Below are positions 1 to 9,974 of a DNA stretch of 64,000 bases, in pieces. The notes beneath the pieces were generated by a model. The model made no database searches. It had not been told where the DNA came from and was given only the letters and a program-made list of their open reading frames with translations. The stretch is from assembly GCF_028714215.1 (NCBI RefSeq), contig NZ_JAQTMS010000020.1, forward strand, positions 1 through 64,000. Reading direction: 5' to 3'. Position 1 is the stretch's first letter. The number at the start of each line of letters is the position of its first letter. The stretch comes from Rhodoferax sp. GTDB taxonomy: Bacteria; Pseudomonadota; Gammaproteobacteria; Burkholderiales; Burkholderiaceae_C. The translations under genes were made by a program, and so were the position numbers.

Positions 1-175
1 CGTTCACATAGCCCAGTGGCAGCGTGCCGCCGGGGCCACTTTGGACAACCCGGTCGGCGCCGTCGTAGTAGCGGTAGTCGACCTGCACGCCATCGCGCTC
101 GATGCTGCGCAGGCGGTTCAGGCCCCACCCCAGCACCCACAGCTTTAGCGGCTGGCTGAGGTTGTTGGTACTCTT
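1..175 (-). pseudogene. RHS/YD-repeat protein fragment (window edge)
   Basis: On the minus strand a frame stays open from the window edge back to an in-frame TAA at 178-176 and reads NRLRSIERDGVQVDYRYYDG followed by ADRVVQSGP. This resembles the YD/RHS-repeat type found in secreted polymorphic toxins and wall-associated RHS proteins. No start codon precedes it: the frame is closed upstream by the stop, and a dispersed palindromic repeat follows. I read it as an internal piece of an RHS gene cut off by rearrangement, with the rest (if any) beyond the window. The family assignment rests on recognising the repeat sequence only. Confidence 0.4.
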
Positions 176-229
176 TTATCGAGGTTTTCGAAATTCACGA
201 CACTGTTGCGCAGGAACGGATGCGGCGTT

Positions 230-286
230 GTCATTGCGGGCCTGACCCGCAATCCATGGATGCCGGATCAAGTCCGGCATGACAGC
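230..286. repeat. Dispersed palindromic repeat (TCATTGCGGG family), copy 1
   Basis: Two back-to-back hairpins are visible: ATTGCGGG...CCCGCAAT and TGCCGGA...TCCGGCA. The same arrangement recurs at 35484-35577. Units of this kind are common between genes in many proteobacteria. When translated they give spurious peptides such as the MPDLIRHPWIAGQARND in the ORF 176-403, so that ORF is not a gene. The rest of 176-474 holds nothing else I can support. Confidence 0.7.
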
Positions 287-474
287 GTGTTTCTTGTGCG
301 TGCCATGATTTATGAAAATCTCAATAGTTGCTATTGGATTTGTAGCCCGCTGCGCATGCAATAACCTGAAACTCGCCCGGTCCGGCATCACTGACCACAG
401 CAAGCCTTTGGTCTTGTCGAAACACAGCCAAGCGGCACAGGCCAGCGATTCTGGCCTGTGCCGCCAGCTTGGGA

Positions 475-3189
475 TCAGGAAACAGGGTTGCCCAGCACCG
501 CGTTCCAGAGCGCCAGCACGGCGTCGCGTTGTTCCTGCAAATCGGGCAACAAGACCTGCGTCGGTGCCTCATCGAGGCGCGCCCGGTGCTGCACCCGGCG
601 CAGCTCACGGTAGGCGCCGGCGGCGGCGTGGCCTATGCCCTTGGGCAGCAGGGCGATCACCTCGGAATGCTCCAGCAGGGCGATGGTGCCGGTGTTGTCC
701 ATCAACTCGGGGTGCGCCGCCGCGTTCGAGAGCACCAGGTATTGCATGACGAATTCCACGTCCATCATGCCGCCGGCGCTGTGCTTGACGTCGAAGTACT
801 GCTCCTTCACCGGGTGCGCCGCGCGTACCCGGTTGCGCATGCTGACGATCTCGTTTTTCAGCTCCCGGGCGTCGCGCGGTGCCGCAATGACGGCTTTGCG
901 GATCGTATCGAAGCGCTGCCTCAAGGCCTCGTCGCCCAGCACGAAGCGGGCCCGCGTCATGGCCTGGTGCTCCCAGGTCCAGGCGGTGTTGGAGCCGCGC
1001 TGCTGCTGGTAGTTGGCGTAGGCGTCGAAGCTGGTGACCAGCAGGCCCGAGTTGCCGTTGGGGCGCAGCGCGGTGTCGATCTCGTACAGATCGCCTTCGC
1101 CGGTCTTCACCGTCAACCAGTTGATCAGCTTGCGCACCAGGCTGGGGTAGACCTCGCTGGCTCGTTCGTCCGCGTCCTGATAGACAAACACGATGTCCAG
1201 ATCGCTGCCGTAGCCAAGCTCCTTGCCGCCCAGTTTGCCGTAGGCGATGATGGCAAGCTGCGGCTGCTCGCGGTGCTTGCTGCCCAGGCGGCTCCAGCAC
1301 CAGCGGGTGGTCACGCGCAACACCGCGTCGGCCAGCGAACTCAGGTCGTCGGCCACCTGCTCCACCGTCAGGCGGCCTTCCAGGTCGCGCGCCAGGGTGC
1401 GAAAGACCTCGGCGTGATGGGCGCGGCGCAGCAGATTGAGCAGCGTCTCGTCGTCCTCGTCCTCGCCGGTGCCCACCAGCGCGGCGCGCCGGTGCTCCAG
1501 TTCATGCTCGAAGTCGGCGGCATTGAAGCGCTCATCGAGCATGGCCGCATTGGCCAGCTCGTCGATGACGCCCGGGTGCAACAGCAGGTAGCGCGCCGGC
1601 CAGCGCGCGGCGCCCAGCAACCGCAGCAGGCGCTCGTGCACCTTGGGCCGCTCCAGCAGCAAGGCCAGGTAGCTTTCGCGCCGCAGCAGCGGCTCCATCC
1701 AGTCGGCCAGCCGGACCGCGGCGGTTTCGCTGACCAGGCCCTCGCCGACCCACTGCGCGGTGCGTGATATCAGCCGCAGCAAGCGGGCGCGCGAGTCCTC
1801 GCGCAAGGCCAGCACCCGTGGATGCTCGCGCCAGCTGGCCACGCGGGCGCGAAATTGTTCCGGCAACTGCTTTAGCAATTCGTCGAAGCCGGGTGCGCTG
1901 GCGCCACCCTTGCCACCGTTGCAGCCCTTGCATTCCTTGTCCGCGCCGCCCCCCAGCAAGGCATCGAACTCCTGCGCCACCAATTCGCGGTGGCTGTCGA
2001 GCTGGTGCAGCAGTGGCGCTGAGCTGGCATAGCCCATGGTGCTGGCAATCCAGTCCAGGTCATGGTCCTGGGTGGGCAGCACATGCGTTTGCTGATCGTC
2101 CAGGTACTGGATGCGGTGCTCAACCCGGCGCAGGAATTCATAGGCCTCGGCCAGTGCCTGGGCGCTGGCCGCTGGCATCAGGCCGGCCTTCACCAGACGG
2201 GGCAGGGCGCTCAGGGTGGGGCGGGTTCGGAGTTCGGGAAATTGTCCGCCGCGCACCACTTGCAGCAGTTGCACGATGAATTCGATTTCGCGGATGCCGC
2301 CGCGCCCCAGCTTGACGTCGTTGGCGCGCTCCGGGTGGCCGCTGCTGCGTTTGCCGGCATGGTCGCGGATTTGCCGGTGCAGCACGCGCAGCGAGTCGAA
2401 CACGCTGTAGTCCAGGTAGCGCCGGAAGACGAACGGCAGCACTACGCTGCGCAGGCTCTGGGCGGCGCTGCGGTCGGCACTACCCAACTGGGCCACGACG
2501 CGGCTTTTCAGCCAGGCAAAGCGCTCCCACTCGCGGCCCTGCACATGAAAATACTCTTCCAGCGCGCCCAGCGACACCGCCGGCGGGCCGGAGTTGCCGT
2601 TCGGCCGCAGCGCCAGATCGACCCGAAAGACAAAGCCGTACTCGGTCACATCGCCGATCAGGGCGTACAGGGCGCGCACCGCCTTGGCATAGTATTCCTG
2701 GTTCGAGATGCGCCCACGCCCCTGCGCGTCGCCGCTGCTTTCGCCGTCCTGGTCGTACACGTAGATCAGGTCGATGTCGCTGGAGACATTGAGCTCGCGG
2801 GCGCCCAGCTTGCCCATGCCGACGACCCACAGCTGCGCCGGCTCGCCGCTGGCGCTGCCGGGCAAGCCATGGTATTGCGCCAGCGTCTGCTGCACCTCGG
2901 CGCAGGCGCGTTCCAGGGCAAACTCGGCCAGCTCGGTCATCGCCTGGGTGATTTGCGCCAGGCTGGCCTGCTGCTCGCAGTCCAGACACAGCAGGCGCGC
3001 CAGCACCAGTTGCCGGACCACCCGCAAGGCGCTGCCGAGGCCCAGGCCGCTGGCGCCCAGGGCCGCCAGGGCCTGCGCCATGGCGGCCTTGTCGGGCACG
3101 CCGGGCGGCAATAAGTGCAGTTGATCGTCAAAGCGGCGCCGCACCCGCTGGTACCAGCGCGAGTGCGAAGACAAAGCGGGGCCGGTCAT
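475..3189 (-). CDS. glnE: Bifunctional glutamine synthetase adenylyltransferase/deadenylase GlnE
   Basis: GlnE controls glutamine synthetase in the cytoplasm by adding or removing AMP on a tyrosine in response to PII, linking nitrogen status to glutamine synthesis. The protein has the expected duplicated architecture. Each half carries a nucleotidyltransferase signature: GxGKLGxRELNxxSDIDLIYVY near residue 125 and YGKLGGKELGYGSDLDIVFVY near 650. Each is followed by a GlnD PII-uridylyltransferase-like helical region (for example DVKLGRGGIREIEFIVQLLQ). The length (about 904 aa) is normal. The ORF track starts at a TTG (3216). I prefer the ATG at 3189 because AGGA lies just upstream and the conserved region starts at SSHSRW; ATGs at 3207 and 3201 are alternatives. 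The gene diverges from the yhdP-like gene with practically no spacer. Confidence 0.95.
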   Translation of the reverse strand: MTGPALSSHSRWYQRVRRRFDDQLHLLPPGVPDKAAMAQALAALGASGLGLGSALRVVRQLVLARLLCLDCEQQASLAQITQAMTELAEFALERACAEVQQTLAQYHGLPGSASGEPAQLWVVGMGKLGARELNVSSDIDLIYVYDQDGESSGDAQGRGRISNQEYYAKAVRALYALIGDVTEYGFVFRVDLALRPNGNSGPPAVSLGALEEYFHVQGREWERFAWLKSRVVAQLGSADRSAAQSLRSVVLPFVFRRYLDYSVFDSLRVLHRQIRDHAGKRSSGHPERANDVKLGRGGIREIEFIVQLLQVVRGGQFPELRTRPTLSALPRLVKAGLMPAASAQALAEAYEFLRRVEHRIQYLDDQQTHVLPTQDHDLDWIASTMGYASSAPLLHQLDSHRELVAQEFDALLGGGADKECKGCNGGKGGASAPGFDELLKQLPEQFRARVASWREHPRVLALREDSRARLLRLISRTAQWVGEGLVSETAAVRLADWMEPLLRRESYLALLLERPKVHERLLRLLGAARWPARYLLLHPGVIDELANAAMLDERFNAADFEHELEHRRAALVGTGEDEDDETLLNLLRRAHHAEVFRTLARDLEGRLTVEQVADDLSSLADAVLRVTTRWCWSRLGSKHREQPQLAIIAYGKLGGKELGYGSDLDIVFVYQDADERASEVYPSLVRKLINWLTVKTGEGDLYEIDTALRPNGNSGLLVTSFDAYANYQQQRGSNTAWTWEHQAMTRARFVLGDEALRQRFDTIRKAVIAAPRDARELKNEIVSMRNRVRAAHPVKEQYFDVKHSAGGMMDVEFVMQYLVLSNAAAHPELMDNTGTIALLEHSEVIALLPKGIGHAAAGAYRELRRVQHRARLDEAPTQVLLPDLQEQRDAVLALWNAVLGNPVS

Positions 3190-3216
3190 AATTCCTGTCA
3201 TGTCCATGGGTTCCAA

Positions 3217-6200
3217 ATGATTGACGCGACGCCTGCCCCTTCATCACGGCTGAAAGTAATGACGACCGTAGCACGTTGGTCGCTCTGGTTGACCGTGACG
3301 GCGTGGTTTCTTTGTGGGGCGACCTGGGGCGCGTTGCACTGGTTGATTGTGCCGCGAATCGGCGAGTTTCGCCCGTTGCTGGAAGCGCGGGCCACACATA
3401 TCCTGCGGGTACCGGTGCGCATTGGGGCCATCGTGGCGCATTCGACCGGCATGATTCCGTCGTTTGAAATCAGCAATGTCCAGTTGTTCGATGCGCAGGG
3501 CCGCGAAGCCTTGCTGCTGCCGCGCGTGCTGGCTTCCTTGTCGCCGCGCTCGCTCTGGTACCTGGGTTTCGAGCAGCTCTATGTGGATCGGCCCGAGCTC
3601 AATATCCGGCGTGGCCTGGATGGAAAAATAAGCGTCGCCGGGCTCGATTTTTCGAAAGACGGCGGTCCCGACGATGCCGCCGCCGACTGGTTTTTTTCGC
3701 AGATCGAGTTTGCCATTCACGACGGCACCATCCGCTGGACCGATGAGTTGCGCGCGGCGCCGACGCTGGAACTCAAGCAGGTCGATCTGGTGCTGCGCAA
3801 CCGCTTGCGTCGGCACGACCTGCGGCTGGACGCCACGCCGCCGGCCTTGTGGGGCGAGCGCTTCAGCCTGCGCGGCCTGTTCCAGCAGCCTTTGCTGTCG
3901 CGCAACAACGGCCGCTGGCAGGATTGGGAAGGCCAGCTGTACGCCGCTTTCAGCCGGGTCGACCTGTCCGAGTTGCGGCGCTATGCCGAACTGGGCATCG
4001 ATCTGCGCCAGGGTGATGGCGCGCTGACGGCCTGGGTCGACGTCAAAAAGGGACAGGTGCAAGGCGGCGCGGCGGACGTGGCCCTGCGGCAGGTCAGCGT
4101 TACCCTGGGGCGGGAGTTGCAGGCGCTGGAGTTGCAATCGGTGCGCGGCCGGCTGGGCGGCAAGTTGCTGGCCTCGGGCTTTGAATTCTCGACCCAGGCG
4201 CTGCAATTCGACAGCGCCGACGGCTTGCACTGGCCGGGCGGCAATGTCAGCGTCAGCTACCTGGGTGCCGAGGGCAAGCTGGCGGCGCGCGGCGAGCTCA
4301 AGGCCGACAAGCTCGATCTGAGCGCCTTATCGCAGATTGCCAACCGCTTGCCGCTGGACGCCGCCGTGCGCACCGCCCTGCTGGCCTATGCGCCCAAGGG
4401 GCTGGTGGAGCGGATACAGGCCAGTTGGCAGGGGCCGCCGGAGGCCTTGAGCAAATATGAGATCAAGGGGCGGGTCAGTCAACTGGAACTCGACAGCGTG
4501 GCCGACAGCCCCGGCGTGCGCGGCGCCAGCATCGATTTTGACTTCAACCAGGCGGCCGGCAAGGCCAGCATCAGCCTGGCCAATGGCTCGGTCGCGTTGC
4601 CGCAAATATTCGATGAACCGGTGATTGCCGTGACCCAGGCCTCGGGCGAGGCCCGGTGGCAGCTCAGCGGAGAACGCATTGCGGTGCAGGTCGCCAACCT
4701 GAAGTTCAGCAACGCCGACGCACAGGGCGAGGCGCAGCTCAAATGGGAAACCAGCGACCCGGGCAAATCCAGCGGCCGCTCGCGCTTCCCCGGCGTGCTT
4801 GATCTGCAGGGCACGCTCAGTCGTGCCGACGGTACCCGGGTGCACCGCTATCTGCCCAGCATCATTCACCGGCCGGCGCGTGACTATGTGCGCGACGCGA
4901 TTCAAGCCGGCAGCGCCAGCGCGGTCCGGTTCAAGGTCCGGGGCGACCTCAACGACATGCCTTTTGCCGACCCGAGGCAGGGCGAGTTCCGGATTGCGGC
5001 CGATGTGCAGAATGCCCGCTATGCCTATGTGCCGCGCAACCTGCAGCCGGCCGATGCCCTGCCCTGGCCGGCGCTGCTGCAACTCGGCGGCGAACTGGTG
5101 TTCGACCGCACCCAGTTGCAGGTCCGCGGCGCGCGGGCCAGGATCGGCCCCGGCGCCGGTCTGCAGGTCAACAAGGTCGATGCCCTGATCCCCGATTTGC
5201 GGCACGCCCAGGTGACTGTCACGGCCGACGTTCGGGGTGCCTTGGCGGACGGCCTGGCGCTGGTCAACGGCTCGCCGCTGGGCGCCATGACCGGGCAGGC
5301 CCTGGCCCGCGCCGTGGGCAGTGCCAGTGCCGATTACAAATTGAAATTGACCTTGCCGATTGCCAACCTTGAAAAATCCACGGTCCAGGGCAGCGTCACG
5401 CTGTCCGGCAACGACATCCAGATGACGCCCGACACGCCGCGCCTGAGCCGCTCCCGGGGCGTCGTGAATTTTTCCGAAAGCGGTTTTTCCATCGTTGGCG
5501 GCCAGGCCCGCATGCTGGGTGGCGAGATGCGGCTGGAGGGCGGCTCGCTGGCGGCCCTTGGTGCCAACGGCAATGCCGCCAGAGTAGCGCCTGCCATTAC
5601 CTTGCGCGCCAGCGGCACGGCGTCCGCCGAGGGCTTGCGCCAAGCCCGGGAGTTGGGCTTTGTGGCGCGTCTGGCGCAGCAGGCCAGCGGCAGCGCCGCC
5701 TACACGGCTGTGCTGTCGTTTCGCCGCGGCGAGCCCGAGTTGCTGGTGTCCAGCAATTTGCAGGGGCTGGGCTTGAGCCTGCCGGCGCCGTTGACCAAGA
5801 GCGCCGAGAGCGCCTTGCCGTTTCGGCTGGAGACGGCACTGCTGCGCGAGTCGCTGCTGAGTTCGCCACTGCGGCTGCGCGACCAACTGACGCTGGACCT
5901 CGGGAAACTGGCGTCGCTGGTGTATTTCCGCGATTTGTCGGGACCGGAGCCGCGCGTCACGCGGGGCAGCCTGGCGGTTGGTCTGACGCCGGCCGAGTCG
6001 GCCCCACTGCCGGAAGAGGGGGTGGTTGCCAACATCAGCCTGAACGCCTTCGACCTGGATGCCTGGGGCGCTGTTTTGTCGCAGGCCACTGGCGCGACTT
6101 TGACCGGTGGCGGCGCCGGTGCGGCCGCGCTGGGCTATCTGCCCAGCAGCGTGGCGCTGCGGGCACGGGAACTGACCTTCGGCGGGCGCAAGCTCCACAA

Positions 6201-7320
6201 CGTGGTGGTGGGCGGTTCGCGCGACGGACTGCTGTGGCGCGCCAACGCGGATGCCAGCGAATTCAATGGCTACCTGGAATACCGCCAGTCCTCGGACGCC
6301 GGTGCCGGTCGCCTCTATGCGCGGCTGGCCCGCTTGACCATCGCTCAAAGCGCGGCCAGCGAGGTCGAGGCGATCCTGAGCGAGCAGCCGGCCAGCATTC
6401 CGGCGCTGGACGTGGTGGTCGATGACTTCGAGCTGCGCGGCAAACGGCTGGGACGGCTGGAGGTGGAAGCGATCAACCGGGCGGCGGCGCGCGACGGCGG
6501 CGCGCGCGAATGGCGGCTCAACAAATTCAACGTCGTGACGCCCGAAGCGGTGCTGACCGCCAGCGGCAACTGGGCCAGCATCGCGGCCCAGGGCGGGGCC
6601 GCCCCGTCGCCGCGCTATGGGCCCGAGCGCCGCCGTACCGTGCTCAATTTCAAGCTCGAGATGGCAGACGGCGGTGAGTTGCTGGGGCGTTTCGGCATGC
6701 GTGACGTGGTGCGCAAGGGGCGCGGCCAGATGGAGGGCCAGATCGCCTGGCTGGGCTCGCCCTTCAACCTCGACTACCCGTCCCTGACGGGCGCCTTCAC
6801 GGTCAACGTGGAGAGCGGCCAGTTCTTGAAGGCCGACCCCGGCATTGCCAAGTTGCTGGGGGTGCTCAGCCTGCAAGCCTTGCCGCGGCGCCTGACGCTG
6901 GACTTCCGGGATGTTTTCAGCGAGGGCTTCGCCTTCGATTTTCTGCGCGGCGATATCGCCATCGAACAAGGCATCGCCAAGACCAACAATCTGCAGATGA
7001 AGGGCGTCAATGCCGCCGTGCTGATGGAGGGGCGTGCCGACATCGCCCGGGAAACACAGGACATCAAGGTGGTGGTGGTGCCCGAGATCAATGCCGGTAC
7101 CGCCTCCTTGATTGCCTCGGTGATCAATCCGGCGGTCGGCCTGGGCACTTTTCTGGCCCAGTTGTTTTTGCGCAAACCGCTGGCCGAGGCGGCGACCCAG
7201 GAGTTTCACATCGACGGCAGCTGGGCTGACCCGAAAATCAGCAAGGTGGCGCACAAGTCGGCCGCTGGTGACGGCAAGAGCGACGGCGCCAGCGGCACTT
7301 CGGGCGGGCCGGCACGTTGA
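3217..7320 (+). CDS. YhdP-family AsmA-like envelope protein (DUF3971/AsmA C-terminal)
   Basis: A large protein (about 1367 aa) with one N-terminal membrane segment (WSLWLTVTAWFLCGATWGAL) followed by a very long periplasmic region. The C-terminal part (GRGQMEGQIAWLG, then SGQFLKADPGIAKLLGVLSL) is typical of the AsmA-like C-terminal domain of YhdP. In E. coli, YhdP/TamB-type proteins form bridges that move phospholipid between the inner and outer membranes; that role is inferred here from family. The track ORF begins inside glnE at 3115. The ATG at 3217 (MIDATPAP) is chosen because it lies outside glnE; an ATG at 3258 is also possible. Its TGA overlaps the TTG start of the downstream sensor kinase, suggesting cotranscription. 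Confidence 0.88.
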   Translation: MIDATPAPSSRLKVMTTVARWSLWLTVTAWFLCGATWGALHWLIVPRIGEFRPLLEARATHILRVPVRIGAIVAHSTGMIPSFEISNVQLFDAQGREALLLPRVLASLSPRSLWYLGFEQLYVDRPELNIRRGLDGKISVAGLDFSKDGGPDDAAADWFFSQIEFAIHDGTIRWTDELRAAPTLELKQVDLVLRNRLRRHDLRLDATPPALWGERFSLRGLFQQPLLSRNNGRWQDWEGQLYAAFSRVDLSELRRYAELGIDLRQGDGALTAWVDVKKGQVQGGAADVALRQVSVTLGRELQALELQSVRGRLGGKLLASGFEFSTQALQFDSADGLHWPGGNVSVSYLGAEGKLAARGELKADKLDLSALSQIANRLPLDAAVRTALLAYAPKGLVERIQASWQGPPEALSKYEIKGRVSQLELDSVADSPGVRGASIDFDFNQAAGKASISLANGSVALPQIFDEPVIAVTQASGEARWQLSGERIAVQVANLKFSNADAQGEAQLKWETSDPGKSSGRSRFPGVLDLQGTLSRADGTRVHRYLPSIIHRPARDYVRDAIQAGSASAVRFKVRGDLNDMPFADPRQGEFRIAADVQNARYAYVPRNLQPADALPWPALLQLGGELVFDRTQLQVRGARARIGPGAGLQVNKVDALIPDLRHAQVTVTADVRGALADGLALVNGSPLGAMTGQALARAVGSASADYKLKLTLPIANLEKSTVQGSVTLSGNDIQMTPDTPRLSRSRGVVNFSESGFSIVGGQARMLGGEMRLEGGSLAALGANGNAARVAPAITLRASGTASAEGLRQARELGFVARLAQQASGSAAYTAVLSFRRGEPELLVSSNLQGLGLSLPAPLTKSAESALPFRLETALLRESLLSSPLRLRDQLTLDLGKLASLVYFRDLSGPEPRVTRGSLAVGLTPAESAPLPEEGVVANISLNAFDLDAWGAVLSQATGATLTGGGAGAAALGYLPSSVALRARELTFGGRKLHNVVVGGSRDGLLWRANADASEFNGYLEYRQSSDAGAGRLYARLARLTIAQSAASEVEAILSEQPASIPALDVVVDDFELRGKRLGRLEVEAINRAAARDGGAREWRLNKFNVVTPEAVLTASGNWASIAAQGGAAPSPRYGPERRRTVLNFKLEMADGGELLGRFGMRDVVRKGRGQMEGQIAWLGSPFNLDYPSLTGAFTVNVESGQFLKADPGIAKLLGVLSLQALPRRLTLDFRDVFSEGFAFDFLRGDIAIEQGIAKTNNLQMKGVNAAVLMEGRADIARETQDIKVVVVPEINAGTASLIASVINPAVGLGTFLAQLFLRKPLAEAATQEFHIDGSWADPKISKVAHKSAAGDGKSDGASGTSGGPAR

Positions 7321-9332
7321 ATCCGGCACCGCTCGAGCAACGCCCGCCGGCAACCCTGCGCCGGAGAACGCTGTGGGTGGCGCTGCTGTTGCTGGTGGCG
7401 GCCTTGCTGACCATGCTGGTCTGGCTGGCCGGGGTCTATGAAGCCAGCCAGGTGCAGAGCCGGCTGGAGCGCGACACGGCGCAAGCGGTGGGCGACCTGC
7501 AGGCCGCGTTGGGGCGCAATGTGCAGGGCTTGCAGGCCTTGCAGTACAACGATCCGACGCCCAGCTCCTGGGCCATCGAGGCGGCCGGCCTGTTGCGCGA
7601 GCACCGCGAACTGGTGCGCGTCGAGTGGCGCGACAACGCCTTGCAGTTGCGCGCGTTTGCCGACACGCCGTTTCGACCTCCGGTGTTCGAACGCATCGGC
7701 CGCGACCATGCCCAGTCCGAGGTCGCCTTGGCCTGCGCCAACGCGCGCCGGATCAGTGGTCCGGCCTATGCCAGCAGCAACTTTGTGCCCATGATGGATG
7801 GCTTGGGCATGGAGGTGATGGAACTGTGCCTGCCCCTGGAGACCGGCGGCAAGATCGTGGGTTATCTGGTCGCCAGCTACGCCTTGCCGGAAGTGCTGGA
7901 AGGCTTGATCGGGCGCCAGAACATGCGCAGCCATGAAATATCCTTCACCGAGGGCGATGGCACGCGTCTGGCGGTGCGCGGACTGGGACACCGGGGCAAT
8001 CGTGTTTTCACCGCCCAGCAACTGATGGATTTGCCGGGCACCACCCTGGTGTTTCGGGTCGACAGCTGGCGCGCCGCTCCCGATCTGTTTCCCAATGTGC
8101 TGACGGCGCTGGTGACGGCCATGTCGATCGCCCTGGTCTCGGTGCTGGCGCTGTTGGCCAAGGACATGAGGCGACGCCTGAAGGCGGAACACGATCTGGC
8201 CGATGCCCTGGCGTTTCGCAAGGCGATGGAGGACTCCCTGGTGACCGGCATGCGGGCGCGCGATCTGCAGGGCCGCATCACTTATGTCAACCCGGCTTTT
8301 TGCCAGATGGTGGGCTTCTCGGCCGCCGAGTTGTTGGGCCATGGCATGCCGCAGCCCTACTGGCCACCCGAGTTGGTGCAGGAATACCAGCGCACCCAGG
8401 TGATACGCCAGGCCGGCACCCTGCCGCCGCGCGAGGGCTTCGAGTCGCTCTTCATGCGCAAGGACGGCAGCCGCTTTCCGGTGCTGGTGATCGAGGCGCC
8501 GCTGATCGACGCGCAGGGCGTGCACAGCGGCTGGATGAGTGCCTTGATCGACATCAGCGAGCAGCGCCGGGTCGAGGAACTCTCGCGCACCAGCCAGGAA
8601 CGGTTGCAGGCCAGCGCCCGGCTGGCGACGCTGGGCGAGATGGCTTCCCTGCTGAGTCACGAACTGAACCAGCCGCTGGCCGCCATTTCGGGCTACGCCG
8701 CCGGCTCCATCAACCTGCTGCGCAGATGGCCCGACGGGGCGCCGCAGCATGGCGCCGATCTGGCCACCGCCATGCAGCGCATTGCCGAGCAGGCGGAGCG
8801 GGCCGGCAAGGTGATTCGCAGTGTGCACGGCTTTGTGCGGCGGCGCGACCAGGTGCGTGAAGCGGTGACGCCGCAGGCTTTGCTGGACGACATCCTGCCG
8901 CTGGTCAATTTGCAGGCGCGCCAGCTTTCGGTGCGGGTCCAGACCGAGGTCGAGCCCGACCTGTCGCCGGTGCTGTGCGACCGGACCATGGTGGAGCAGG
9001 TGCTGCTCAACCTGACCCGCAACGCGATGCAGGCGATGGATTTTGCGCACATCGTGGAGCGCCTGCTGCTGTTGCGGGTGCGCCGGGCCAAGGGCGGCGA
9101 CCGCAAGAAATGGATCGAGTTTGCGGTGGCCGACCTGGGTGAAGGTATCGCGCCCGAAGTGCGCCAGCAATTGTTCAATCCGTTCTTCACCACCAAGGTC
9201 GAGGGCATGGGTCTGGGTTTGAGTCTGTGCCGCACGGTGGTGGAACAGCATGGCGGTGCCCTGGCGTTCGAGCCCAACCTGCCGCGCGGCACGATTTTCA
9301 TATTTACCCTGCCGGCCGACAGCGTGGCTTAA
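7317..9332 (+). CDS. PAS-domain sensor histidine kinase (FixL/DctB-like)
   Basis: A membrane sensor kinase of about 671 aa. One transmembrane helix lies near residues 20-42 (LWVALLLLVAALLTMLVWLAG), followed by an extracytoplasmic region of about 220 residues and a second helix near 260-282. A PAS domain follows (MRARDLQGRITYVNPAFCQMVGF), then a HisKA box with the phosphoacceptor His in LLSHELNQPLAAISGYA and a HATPase with GLGLSLCRTVVEQHGG. The start is a TTG overlapping the yhdP stop. It is followed 10 bp later by a FixJ-type regulator, its evident partner. The signal sensed is unknown; the periplasmic domain resembles those of tricarboxylate/dicarboxylate or aromatic-compound sensors only in general layout. 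Confidence 0.85.
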   Translation: MNPAPLEQRPPATLRRRTLWVALLLLVAALLTMLVWLAGVYEASQVQSRLERDTAQAVGDLQAALGRNVQGLQALQYNDPTPSSWAIEAAGLLREHRELVRVEWRDNALQLRAFADTPFRPPVFERIGRDHAQSEVALACANARRISGPAYASSNFVPMMDGLGMEVMELCLPLETGGKIVGYLVASYALPEVLEGLIGRQNMRSHEISFTEGDGTRLAVRGLGHRGNRVFTAQQLMDLPGTTLVFRVDSWRAAPDLFPNVLTALVTAMSIALVSVLALLAKDMRRRLKAEHDLADALAFRKAMEDSLVTGMRARDLQGRITYVNPAFCQMVGFSAAELLGHGMPQPYWPPELVQEYQRTQVIRQAGTLPPREGFESLFMRKDGSRFPVLVIEAPLIDAQGVHSGWMSALIDISEQRRVEELSRTSQERLQASARLATLGEMASLLSHELNQPLAAISGYAAGSINLLRRWPDGAPQHGADLATAMQRIAEQAERAGKVIRSVHGFVRRRDQVREAVTPQALLDDILPLVNLQARQLSVRVQTEVEPDLSPVLCDRTMVEQVLLNLTRNAMQAMDFAHIVERLLLLRVRRAKGGDRKKWIEFAVADLGEGIAPEVRQQLFNPFFTTKVEGMGLGLSLCRTVVEQHGGALAFEPNLPRGTIFIFTLPADSVA

Positions 9333-9341
9333 CATTGTCTT

Positions 9342-9974
9342 ATGCAGCCCGTGATTGATGCCCTGATTTTTGTCGTCGACGATGACGCCAGCGTGCGCGA
9401 GGCCTTTGCCTGGCTGTTGCGCTCACGCGGTTTGACCAGCGAGGTGTTCGACAGCGCCGAGGCGTTTCAGAGCCAGCTGGCCAGTGCCGTGGCGCGGGAG
9501 CGGCCCAGTTGCCTGCTGCTCGATGTTCGCATGCCCGGCATGAGCGGTCTGGCGCTGTTCGACTGGCTGATCGAGCGCCAGTTGCACCTGGCCATGCCGG
9601 TGATCTTCCTGACCGGTCACGCCGACGTGCCGACGGCGGTCGATGCGGTCAAGCGCGGCGCCTTCGATTTCTGTGAGAAACCGTTTTCCGACAACGCCCT
9701 GGTGGACCGGGTCGAGCAGGCGCTGGCGCAATCGCAGGCGTTCCTGCAGGCGCGCCGCGCGGCCGCCCTGGTGCGCCAGCGCCAGGCTGAACTGACCGAG
9801 CGCGAACGCGACGTCATGCGGCTGGTGGTGGACGGCCTGCCCAACAAGTTGATTGCCGACCGGCTCGCCATCAGCGTGCGGACGGTGGAAGTGCACCGGG
9901 CCCGCGTATTCGACAAAATGGAAGTCAAATCAGCGGTCGAGCTTGCCAATCTGCTGCGCAGCGCCGCCGGATGA
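9342..9974 (+). CDS. FixJ-family response regulator (REC + LuxR HTH)
   Basis: A receiver domain occupies residues 1-125: acidic pocket VVDDDASVREA, phosphoacceptor Asp in LLLDVRMPGMSG, and the conserved Lys in CEKPFSD. A LuxR-type helix-turn-helix follows (LTERERDVMRLVVDGLPNKLIADRL, then SVRTVEVHRARVFDKM). The 210-residue length is standard for FixJ/TodT/StyR regulators. It lies 10 bp after the PAS kinase and is almost certainly phosphorylated by it. No target operator could be identified. Its last 45 bp overlap a predicted small antiparallel gene. Confidence 0.88.
   Translation: MQPVIDALIFVVDDDASVREAFAWLLRSRGLTSEVFDSAEAFQSQLASAVARERPSCLLLDVRMPGMSGLALFDWLIERQLHLAMPVIFLTGHADVPTAVDAVKRGAFDFCEKPFSDNALVDRVEQALAQSQAFLQARRAAALVRQRQAELTERERDVMRLVVDGLPNKLIADRLAISVRTVEVHRARVFDKMEVKSAVELANLLRSAAG

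Noticed and set aside
176-403. 75-aa ORF near the window start
   Set aside because: Its sequence is the translation of a dispersed palindromic repeat (the MPDLIRHPWI type) known to cause false gene calls.
4327-7353. 1008-aa ORF antisense to the yhdP-like gene
   Set aside because: Shadow frame of a GC-rich gene: Gln/His/Arg-rich, no domain, and the opposite strand has a coherent protein.
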